From positions 124,001 to 188,000 of the forward strand of contig NZ_JAALLS010000004.1 in the NCBI RefSeq assembly GCF_011059105.1: a DNA stretch of 64,000 nucleotides, written 5' to 3'. Positions 53,094 to 60,712 of the stretch are shown here, piece by piece. The stretch is from Fodinibius halophilus (GTDB lineage: Bacteria; Bacteroidota; Rhodothermia; Balneolales; Balneolaceae). Each line of letters starts with the position of its first letter. The stretch's first letter is position 1. The notes under the pieces were generated by a model. The model was not told the origin of the DNA and ran no database searches. It saw nothing but the letters and a program-made list of their open reading frames with translations. The position numbers were made by a program, and so were the translations under genes.

Positions 53094-53109
53094 TTTAGTC
53101 TTGACTAAA
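53094..53109. promoter_or_regulatory. TTTAGTC-TT-GACTAAA palindrome before the fourth receptor
   Basis: A perfect 16-base inverted repeat 56 bases before the receptor start. It shares TTTAG/CTAAA arms with the boxes at 35838 and 47978. Confidence 0.5.
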
Positions 53110-53165
53110 AATTAAACTAGCCTTAAGTTATTATCTAATTAAAACAACCAATTTTTTATCAACCT

Positions 53166-55391
53166 ATGTATCGTTTTTTACTATTACTTTTTCTCTTATT
53201 TCCTTTAGCACTATTTGGACAAGTTCAATCCGGAACGCTGACAGGTACTATTAAAAGCAATGACGGGCCGGTAGCGGCCGCCAACGTCACCCTGTCAGAA
53301 ATACAAAAAGGCACCCCTTCTGATGAGCAAGGGCGCTTTACAATGAACAATATTAAAACAGGAACGTATACTCTCGCCGTCTCGGCAATTGGCTATAAAA
53401 AACACACTCAGCAAATTACCATTAAAGCCTCTGAAACCGTCACCGTTGATATCCAACTGCAGTCTAAAACAGAACAGCTGGAAGAGGTTGTTGTAACCGG
53501 TACTATGCGCGAGACCTTTGTAAAACAATCACCCGTAAAAGTTGCCGTTGTTACGCCTAAGCGATTGCAACAGGGCAAAACAAGCTCCAACATTATGGAT
53601 CTCATTGGCAATGTAAGTGGTCTGTCTACCCAGTTGAACTGTGGCGTTTGTGGTACCAATGCCATCCGTATTAATGGCGTTGAAGGTCCCAACACAGCTG
53701 TTCTTATCGACGGCATGCCCATAATGGGAGCTCTGGCCAGTGTCTATGGCCTTAATGGCATTAGTCCTTCTATTATTGACCAAGTTGAAGTCATCAAGGG
53801 CCCGCAGTCTACCTTATATGGCACGCAAGCCTTGGGCGGTGTTGTAAATATCATCACCAAAAACCCCAGAACTACACCCGCTTTTTCTGCGGATGTCTAT
53901 GCTAAAAGCACCAAAGAAACCAATATTAACCTAGCAGCTTCTCCGAAATCTGAACGCTTCAAAGGATTTGTAAGCGGCAACCTGCTCCGCATGCAAAACT
54001 ATTTTGACAACAATGGCGATAGTTTTAATGATGTTGCCAAACGATCCCGTATATCACTCTTCGGGAAGGGAAGCCTGGAAGGGAAAACCGGAGAACAGCG
54101 GCTAAACTTCGCCGCTAAATATTATGACGAGAACCGTACGGGCGGTGTTCGATCGTTTAACCATGGATTACGCGGATCCAACAAAATTTATGGGGAATCG
54201 ATCTATACAAAACGCGCCGAACTTCTTACTGATTATCGGCCTGCAGGACTAAATCAACAACTGCGTATCAGTGGAGCACTAACCTACCATAACCAAGACA
54301 GCTTTTATGGCACCGAACACTACGATGCAGAGCAAGGTATTATTTACGGACAAGCCACTTGGGACCAATCGCTTTCAGACAACATCACGCTATTAACCGG
54401 CTTAACCGCACGATATCAAACCTACGATGACAATACCCCCGCCACTTCAGGCGGTACCGATAAGCGTTTCATCCCGGGAATATTTGGGCAAGGGGAATTC
54501 ACCTTAGAAGATTTAACACTGCTCGGCGGACTCCGCATTGACCATCATGAAAAACATGGGTTTGTTACTGCTCCACGCCTGTCGGCTAAATACAGTGCCG
54601 GTGATAATACGACGATCCGACTTAGTGGGGGCACCGGCTTTCGTGTTGTTAATGTCTTCACCGAGGATCATGCAGCCCTAACCGGTTCACGAGAAGTCGT
54701 ATTTGCTGAAAACCTGGATCCCGAACAATCACGCAGCATAACAGGGAGTATAAACCATATCCTGCCATTTTCCGGCAACCCGCTTACGCTGAGCCTCGAC
54801 GGATTTTATACCCATTTCTCAAATAAGATTATCCCTGACTACGACCAGGATCCCAACCTTATTGTATACGAAAACCTGGATGGGTATTCAGTAACACAAG
54901 GTTTTTCAATCGAAGCCGAGCAAAACTTTACTGTCCTCCCCATCAATTACAACATGAGTTTTACCTTGATGGATGTTTTTACTGAAGAAAACGGCCAGCG
55001 CCAAGCCCTTACCTATGCACCCGACTACACGGGTTCGTGGGGACTCACATACCAGCAACGGGCATTGGACCTACAGATCGGCTATACCGGTAACCTGGTT
55101 GGTCCAAAGCGCATGCCCGATAACTATGTGCAAAACTTTGGGCGTGACCAATGGTCGCCGACCTATACAACCCATGATCTTAAAGTGACCAAAGAGTTTA
55201 CCAACGTAAACAGTGAGAACGGCTTGGGTATTGAAGCCTATATATCTGCAGAAAACATCTTCGATTATACGCAAGGGAGTCCGCTTGTTGATGCGTCAAC
55301 ACCCTTTGGCCCCGAATTTGATACCATCTATACCTGGGGCCCTGTAATAGGGCGTACATTTTCGCTAGGTGCTCGTCTTAACATCAGGTAA
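53166..55391 (+). CDS. TonB-dependent receptor with CxxC plug motif
   Basis: 741 residues, signal ending LALFGQ. It has a carboxypeptidase-like domain (about 22-105), a plug (about 115-235) and a barrel ending FSLGARLNIR. The plug has LNCGVCGTNAIRINGVEGPN followed by LIDGMPIMGALASVYGL, a Cys-pair form seen in one Bacteroidota receptor group. An exported thioredoxin-like protein is encoded 8 bases downstream and could keep the Cys pair reduced or process the cargo. Cargo is unknown; iron, manganese or another metal complex is suggested by the DtxR-type gene next door. Confidence 0.86.
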   Translation: MYRFLLLLFLLFPLALFGQVQSGTLTGTIKSNDGPVAAANVTLSEIQKGTPSDEQGRFTMNNIKTGTYTLAVSAIGYKKHTQQITIKASETVTVDIQLQSKTEQLEEVVVTGTMRETFVKQSPVKVAVVTPKRLQQGKTSSNIMDLIGNVSGLSTQLNCGVCGTNAIRINGVEGPNTAVLIDGMPIMGALASVYGLNGISPSIIDQVEVIKGPQSTLYGTQALGGVVNIITKNPRTTPAFSADVYAKSTKETNINLAASPKSERFKGFVSGNLLRMQNYFDNNGDSFNDVAKRSRISLFGKGSLEGKTGEQRLNFAAKYYDENRTGGVRSFNHGLRGSNKIYGESIYTKRAELLTDYRPAGLNQQLRISGALTYHNQDSFYGTEHYDAEQGIIYGQATWDQSLSDNITLLTGLTARYQTYDDNTPATSGGTDKRFIPGIFGQGEFTLEDLTLLGGLRIDHHEKHGFVTAPRLSAKYSAGDNTTIRLSGGTGFRVVNVFTEDHAALTGSREVVFAENLDPEQSRSITGSINHILPFSGNPLTLSLDGFYTHFSNKIIPDYDQDPNLIVYENLDGYSVTQGFSIEAEQNFTVLPINYNMSFTLMDVFTEENGQRQALTYAPDYTGSWGLTYQQRALDLQIGYTGNLVGPKRMPDNYVQNFGRDQWSPTYTTHDLKVTKEFTNVNSENGLGIEAYISAENIFDYTQGSPLVDASTPFGPEFDTIYTWGPVIGRTFSLGARLNIR

Positions 55392-55399
55392 TTACTATT

Positions 55400-55894
55400 A
55401 TGAACACTACACGCCGCACATATTTTTTGGGATTTACTTTGCTGCTCCTGCTTTGGGGAACAGCTACTGCTGTGAACGCCCAACAGCTACAGTGGCACTC
55501 TTTTGAGGAGGCACTGGACAAGGCTCAACAACAAAGCAAACCTGTTGTTATAGATGTTTGGGCTCCCTGGTGCGGCTGGTGCTATAAGATGAAAAATGAG
55601 ACCTATCCTCAATTATCAGAAACTGTTAAAGAAAATTTCATCTTTACACGTATCAATAGAGACAGTAACGAAGATAGCTATCGTTTTAAGGGGAGCAGAT
55701 ATTCGGCTATAGAACTAGCCCAAAAGTTCAGGGTTAATTCTGTGCCTGGCATTGTTATCCTCTCAGCCAAAGGGGAATATATACTTCATATGTCAGGCTT
55801 TCGTAAGGCCAACAAGCTTGAGCAGATCCTGCAAAATGTACGGAAGGTCATAGCTCAGCAACAAAAATGTTGCGCGCAACTTCATGGCCGATAA
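55400..55894 (+). CDS. Exported thioredoxin-like protein
   Basis: 164 residues, signal ending VNAQ. Thioredoxin fold of the Thioredoxin_7/DUF255-like group with the active site WCGWC (Cys58, Cys61) and cis-Pro in NSVPGIV. It probably reduces or isomerises disulfides in the periplasm, perhaps for the receptor encoded 8 bases upstream. Its last 47 bases overlap, tail to tail, the end of the DtxR-type regulator gene on the other strand. It is similar in design to the second exported thioredoxin at 56578. Confidence 0.88.
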   Translation: MNTTRRTYFLGFTLLLLLWGTATAVNAQQLQWHSFEEALDKAQQQSKPVVIDVWAPWCGWCYKMKNETYPQLSETVKENFIFTRINRDSNEDSYRFKGSRYSAIELAQKFRVNSVPGIVILSAKGEYILHMSGFRKANKLEQILQNVRKVIAQQQKCCAQLHGR

Positions 55895-56504
55895 CCTGCT
55901 CCCCTTTTTCAACCTGCATAGTTATGGGGCCCTCAAAAGGTGCTTTTTCTTTTATTTCTATCTTGATTCCCGGCAGAAGACCTATCTCCCCCAGGTACCG
56001 TAACAGCTCCGGATCCTGGTCTTTAACGCGACTCACAATGTACTCTTGGTCTTTCTCCGCCTCATTTAGGGGCAAAGCATCCATTTCAGGCATTAATCCC
56101 TCTTTGGTTGGAATAGGATCGCCATGCGGGTCGTGAGTAGGGTTATCGAGCAGCTTGGCAATCTTATCTTCAAAACGTTCTGAGATATGATGCTCCAACT
56201 TTTCAGCCTCTTCGTGCACTTCATCCCAAGAGTATCCCATCACCTCTAACAAATAAAGTTCAAGCAACCGGTGGTGACGGACAATCTCCAGAGCAATTTT
56301 TTTCCCTGAGTTAGTGAGAGAAGCTCCTTTGTAAGATTCATAATCAACCAACCCCATTTTAGCCAGCCGTTTCACCATATTCGTAGCCGAAGCAGATGAT
56401 ACTTCGAGCGCATCAGCAATCTTGGTTGTCGTAGCCTTGTTGCCGTCGGCCTCGAGGGTGTATATGGTTTTTAAATAATCTTCAACTGCTTGGCTCAGTA
56501 CCAT
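55848..56504 (-). CDS. DtxR/MntR-family metal-dependent regulator
   Basis: 218 residues. A winged helix-turn-helix (about 1-65: LSQAVEDYLKTIYTLEADGN, SSASATNMVKRLAKMGLV) is followed by a metal-binding dimerisation domain (about 66-140: HHRLLELYLLEVMG, EVHEEAEKLEHHISE, with His/Glu ligands) and a C-terminal FeoA/SH3-like domain (about 145-218). This is the full-length DtxR/IdeR/MntR form that senses Fe(II) or Mn(II). The TTTAG...CTAAA palindromes in front of three receptor genes in the window are plausible targets. Fe versus Mn cannot be decided here. Confidence 0.92.
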   Translation of the reverse strand: MVLSQAVEDYLKTIYTLEADGNKATTTKIADALEVSSASATNMVKRLAKMGLVDYESYKGASLTNSGKKIALEIVRHHRLLELYLLEVMGYSWDEVHEEAEKLEHHISERFEDKIAKLLDNPTHDPHGDPIPTKEGLMPEMDALPLNEAEKDQEYIVSRVKDQDPELLRYLGEIGLLPGIKIEIKEKAPFEGPITMQVEKGEQVIGHEVARNIFVAEL

Positions 56505-56577
56505 AATATTTTAATTGATGGCAATTTCTAAATCACTGCTAATATATTAATTAAGAGAGACGATTACATCAGAAAAC

Positions 56578-57084
56578 TTACTTTTCTATGCTTACTCCCT
56601 GCTCTTTAAGATATGCCTTTATTCCCATCTCTTTGTAGTACTCTGCGCCGATATAAGACAACAGTTTATCAAAAATTTCAGCTCGCATAAAACCGGGCTG
56701 GGTGCCCAATATTTTACCGTCAGAATCGATGAAGATCATAGTTGGCGTAGACTGAATACGAAATTTTTGTGCAAAGTTACGTTGTGATACCATCTGATCA
56801 TCAAACTTTATCTTTTCATTTGACTCGATATCAACTTTTACGGGATGAAAGTACTTCTTGATGTTCTCTTGCACTTCCGGTTGGGGAAACACCTGTTTCT
56901 TCATCTTTTTGCAATAACCACACCATTCAGCTTCAGCAAAGATAAAAACCTTCTTCCCGGTTTGAGCAGCCTTTTCCTGTGCTTCTCCCAGTGCAATCCA
57001 GTCCAGAGACTGCCCCAAAACCATCGAATTAATGCCAAAGAGAAAACAAATAACTATAAGAAAAAAACGTTTATTCATAATCAT
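56578..57084 (-). CDS. Exported thioredoxin-like protein (second copy)
   Basis: 168 residues, signal ending MVLGQ. Thioredoxin-like fold with EAEWCGYCKKM (Cys55, Cys58) and cis-Pro in QSTPTMIF. The C-terminal extension YYKEMGIKAYLKEQGVSIEK is typical of thioredoxin-like proteins in Bacteroidota. It is a periplasmic thiol-disulfide enzyme. It lies between the DtxR-type gene (73 bases away) and the phosphatase gene, all on the minus strand, and resembles the thioredoxin gene on the other side of the regulator. Confidence 0.88.
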   Translation of the reverse strand: MIMNKRFFLIVICFLFGINSMVLGQSLDWIALGEAQEKAAQTGKKVFIFAEAEWCGYCKKMKKQVFPQPEVQENIKKYFHPVKVDIESNEKIKFDDQMVSQRNFAQKFRIQSTPTMIFIDSDGKILGTQPGFMRAEIFDKLLSYIGAEYYKEMGIKAYLKEQGVSIEK

Positions 57085-57114
57085 AATATTATAAGAGTAC
57101 AGATATGACCATTA

Positions 57115-59742
57115 TTATGTATCACTTTTATCAAGTTTTATGATGACCATGGTCATATCATCATGTTGCTTTGCTTCTCCAATATAAGTGTAAATATCAC
57201 CTGATAACACCTCTAATAGATCGCGAGCAGAACGCTTCTTATGCTCCACTAGTATATTATTCAACCGTAATGTGCCATAAAACTTATGGCCTTCATTCAG
57301 GGCTTCTACAATGCCGTCGGTGTATAATACCAACAAATCTTCTTTTCCCAGTTCCAACTCCAGCTCTTCGATATTATCATCAAAAGAAGCACCCTTTGTT
57401 AACCCGATCCCAATACCCCGAGGACGTAACTCCTTGATATCGTGATTTTCTGCATTAATCCTGATGATAGGATTATGACCGGCCCGGGCAAAGTGGAAGG
57501 TATTTTTTTTCATATCCACAATACCATAGACCAATGAGATAAAGGTACCCCTAGGTGCATTATCATAAAACAGCCGATTGGTTTTTTTAAGCACTTCTGC
57601 AGGAGAATCAATTTCGCGGCACAGGCTATGTAATATACCTTTGATAAAAGTCATATAGAAAGCGGCCTGAATACCTTTGCCACTCACATCACCAATAGTA
57701 ACGGCTAGGCGGTGATCACCCAGCTTTACGAAATCATAATAATCTCCCCCTGTTTCGTAAGCGGGTTTACACATAGCAGCTAAGTCGAGGTTTTCAAATT
57801 CAGGGGTTTGTACCGGCAAAAACGATTGCTGTACTTCACGAGCGATTTCAAGCTCCTGTTTTATCCGCTCTTCTTGGGCTAACTCTTCTACATATTCCGG
57901 AACAAAGCGGGGTAACGACTGACGCTCTTCCCCCTTGGTCACAAAAATCATTCCTGCAACAATATTGAATACCAAGAATCCACAAAAGACAATGAAAACG
58001 TATAGGTCCGGGGAATTGGCTGTTACCCATCCGGTGGCAGATTCCAACATCAATATTAAAAGGAAATGGGTAAACAGGGTTGTAAGCATATCCCACTTCA
58101 AGAAAATGGCAGTAAGAACAACCCCATAGATACCTGCGATAATAAATTCATGTGTCGTAGGTACCATTTGCTGAATAAAGGGCGAAACTATCGTAATACT
58201 CAAAGCCATAATGGCTGCAGCCAACCACTTATTCTTGTAGAAACCATATACTTGCGTCCCCACTATTGAATATACCCCTATCATAAGAAGTAAACTAAAC
58301 CATACAGTACTGGTAAATAGGTAAATCGGTGCCCAAGCCGCCTCAAAATGTAAGAAGGTGCGTTCAATATTGAACTGCAGTTCAGGTATAACAGCAAGCA
58401 ATGCACTCCAAAGGCCACACAAAATAAATGCCAATACTACGGAGCGCAGAATCATTTCACCGATAGGCTTGTTGAAAAACATTCCCTGCCGCAAATAGTC
58501 ATAACTGTACAACTTCTCGGGCCAATATTGTCGAACCAAAGAATCGCCGACCGCAAAAGCAGCAAAAAAGACAATGGAACTTAGGGCTCCTAAAAAACCA
58601 ATTTGTAGAGCTCTTGCAACTACCTCAGATGTTTCTAAACTTTGTAAAGAAGGGGTGGAAGCCCATTGTTGCAGAAATAGTATACTCCCCATAACAAGCC
58701 CCCCAATAACCCCGACAACCAGTGCCGGTTTTGTATCTATTGCCCGTAACCGTATTCTGAAGTAAAAAAGGATTATCGTTGCCAGAGCAAATAAAAAGAT
58801 AATTCCGGCACGTATTAATTCTAAGGGGTACGGCAGAGCAGAGCCTTCACTCTCACTGTTCGGATTGTAGCTGGCATCAAGCTCTACTAATGCCCCAGTA
58901 GGTAATATGGTAAGATTTAAAACAACATCTTGACCTAAAAGCGGCTTATTATTTTTAAATTCTACTGCAGCTACTGTTTGCGAATGAATAGTTTCAATCT
59001 GTATATCAGACAATTTTAAATTACTTAGAGTCCACCCACTTTGGCTGATATGATAGTTAGCCAGGTTTTCAATATTTTCTTTTGTGTAGGTGTGGGCATC
59101 CCCTTGTGAACGTTTAACATTCAAGGTATCAGCTTTGGTCTTGCGTACCGCATACTCTTTGTCAATATCAAAACGTAAGATACGCTTCCAGGCCGAATCA
59201 GGCAGGCTCTTCCACAATTTCAGGTCGGGGTCTGCTTCAAAGGCGGCAACAATAGCATCGCGATTCACTGAACGTTCAGGCAATATATTGGTATCATTAA
59301 TAAACTCAATAAGATCTCCCTGCTCATCTAAATGTACGGCAGTATGTTCATTAAACATGGGCGGTCCATCCGAATCAAAACCTTTCCCTTCTATCCTTTT
59401 AATACTCATCTGCCAAAAGTAAGGATAGATATCCGGGTGCATAGAAGCAGCCAGGGTATCAATAGCTGTTGATCGGCCAAAGTACTTTTGCAGATTATTT
59501 AACAGATCATTATTACTTTCAAATGTTACAACAGATTGAAGACTTTCTGTGTTATAACCAATGCTATTAAGACTTTCTACCGCTTTAACAGTAGCAGTTT
59601 TTCGTTCAAGTTCGGTAGAAATAGCATTCCGTGGCTCCTGCGATGGGTAACTGAGAAAGAAACCAAATGCACAAAGCAAACCTACCGCCACAAAAATGTA
59701 ATCCTGAACGGCAAAAGCATTATTTTTATTTAATAGCGACAT
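57115..59742 (-). CDS. Membrane-bound SpoIIE/RsbU-type PP2C phosphatase
   Basis: About 875 residues from ATG 59742 (MSLLNKNN); an in-frame TTG lies 21 bases upstream. One helix (about 18-38) leads to an extracytoplasmic domain (about 40-310), then about eight helices (310-610), a short linker helix EERIKQELEIAREVQQSFLP, and a C-terminal PP2C/SpoIIE domain (about 640-875). The metal-binding Asp are visible in VTIGDVSGKG and VLYTDGIVEALN. Such enzymes dephosphorylate anti-sigma antagonists in stress partner-switching. No antagonist or anti-sigma gene is near, so the target is unknown. Confidence 0.88.
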   Translation of the reverse strand: MSLLNKNNAFAVQDYIFVAVGLLCAFGFFLSYPSQEPRNAISTELERKTATVKAVESLNSIGYNTESLQSVVTFESNNDLLNNLQKYFGRSTAIDTLAASMHPDIYPYFWQMSIKRIEGKGFDSDGPPMFNEHTAVHLDEQGDLIEFINDTNILPERSVNRDAIVAAFEADPDLKLWKSLPDSAWKRILRFDIDKEYAVRKTKADTLNVKRSQGDAHTYTKENIENLANYHISQSGWTLSNLKLSDIQIETIHSQTVAAVEFKNNKPLLGQDVVLNLTILPTGALVELDASYNPNSESEGSALPYPLELIRAGIIFLFALATIILFYFRIRLRAIDTKPALVVGVIGGLVMGSILFLQQWASTPSLQSLETSEVVARALQIGFLGALSSIVFFAAFAVGDSLVRQYWPEKLYSYDYLRQGMFFNKPIGEMILRSVVLAFILCGLWSALLAVIPELQFNIERTFLHFEAAWAPIYLFTSTVWFSLLLMIGVYSIVGTQVYGFYKNKWLAAAIMALSITIVSPFIQQMVPTTHEFIIAGIYGVVLTAIFLKWDMLTTLFTHFLLILMLESATGWVTANSPDLYVFIVFCGFLVFNIVAGMIFVTKGEERQSLPRFVPEYVEELAQEERIKQELEIAREVQQSFLPVQTPEFENLDLAAMCKPAYETGGDYYDFVKLGDHRLAVTIGDVSGKGIQAAFYMTFIKGILHSLCREIDSPAEVLKKTNRLFYDNAPRGTFISLVYGIVDMKKNTFHFARAGHNPIIRINAENHDIKELRPRGIGIGLTKGASFDDNIEELELELGKEDLLVLYTDGIVEALNEGHKFYGTLRLNNILVEHKKRSARDLLEVLSGDIYTYIGEAKQHDDMTMVIIKLDKSDT

Positions 59743-59841
59743 ACAGCGTATTTTAGACGGCAAGTTTGTTCATGAATAGTTCACGCACGAATATGCCAAA
59801 TTGTTTCGAAAAATTCTTATATCAAATACACTAATTTTTAT

Positions 59842-60621
59842 ATGTGCCTCATCGTTTTTTCATATAAACAACATCCCACCTACGATTTAATCTTTGCAGC
59901 AAACCGGGATGAAGAATACACACGTCCCACTCGAGCAGCGCGTTTTTGGGATGAACATCCCTATATTTTAGCCGGCAAAGACTTACAGGCCGGGGGCACT
60001 TGGATGGGGATTAACAATAAAGGTGAATTTTCTGCCCTAACAAACTACCGCGACCCAACAATTCAAAAAGAAGATCCACCGAGCAGGGGGCAGCTGGTGC
60101 TGAATTTTCTTAAAAATAATCAACATCCCGCCCAATATTTACGAAAAATCGACTCCAAAGCGAATCATTTTATGGGGTTTAACTTATTAACAGGATCACC
60201 GGATCACTTAGGTTATTACTCTAATCAGCAAAATGAAATTCAACTGTTAGATTCCGGTATTTATGGATTAAGTAACCATCTGCTTGATACCTCTTGGCCA
60301 AAGGTTAACCGTGCAAAAGAAGGGTTAAGTGATGCAATAAAAAATGGTGAGGTATCAGAAGAAACTCTTTTCGAAATACTTGCTGATGATCGAGAAGCTC
60401 CCACAAACCAGCTCCCTGATACCGGCATACCTATAGAAATAGAAAAGAAGATTTCCCCAGTTTTTATTAAAAGTGATCATTACGGTACCCGTTGCTCTAC
60501 TGTTCTACTTGTTGATAAAAGTGGAAATGTCACTTTTTATGAACGACGCTTTATCCCCGGCACCCAACAAATACAAGATGAAAACCGATATGAGTTTGCT
60601 ACCAATGACAACATATACTAA
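59842..60621 (+). CDS. NRDE/TANGO2-family protein
   Basis: 259 residues starting MCLIVFSY, so that Cys2 becomes N-terminal after Met removal, as in this Ntn-hydrolase-like family. The name motif is present in FAANRDEEYTRPTRAARFW; GGTWMGINNKGEFSALTNYR and YGTRCSTVLLVD also match. Animal TANGO2/HRG-9 has been proposed to act as a heme chaperone, though this is debated, and the bacterial role is unknown. The gene is single, divergent from the phosphatase gene. Hairpins at 60620-60701 close it. Confidence 0.9.
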   Translation: MCLIVFSYKQHPTYDLIFAANRDEEYTRPTRAARFWDEHPYILAGKDLQAGGTWMGINNKGEFSALTNYRDPTIQKEDPPSRGQLVLNFLKNNQHPAQYLRKIDSKANHFMGFNLLTGSPDHLGYYSNQQNEIQLLDSGIYGLSNHLLDTSWPKVNRAKEGLSDAIKNGEVSEETLFEILADDREAPTNQLPDTGIPIEIEKKISPVFIKSDHYGTRCSTVLLVDKSGNVTFYERRFIPGTQQIQDENRYEFATNDNIY

Positions 60622-60650
60622 ATGGCACTAGCGAGACGCTAGCGCCATTT
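60620..60650. terminator. Hairpin after the NRDE gene
   Basis: An inverted repeat AATGGC-CTAGCG / CGCTAG-GCCATT with an AGA loop starts at the stop codon. It lies between convergent genes. Confidence 0.6.
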
Positions 60651-60664
60651 AATGAAAAATTCAT

Positions 60665-60701
60665 TTGCCATAGCGCGAGCGTCTCGCTCGTGCTATGGCA
60701 A
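60665..60701. repeat. REP-like hairpin, probable bidirectional terminator
   Basis: A 37-base near-perfect inverted repeat with outer arms TTGCCATAGC/GCTATGGCAA and core GCGAG-CGT-CTCGC. The core and the flanking CTAT resemble the element at 4424-4450. It serves the convergent NRDE and NhaC genes. Confidence 0.6.
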
Positions 60702-60712
60702 TAATACGATTA

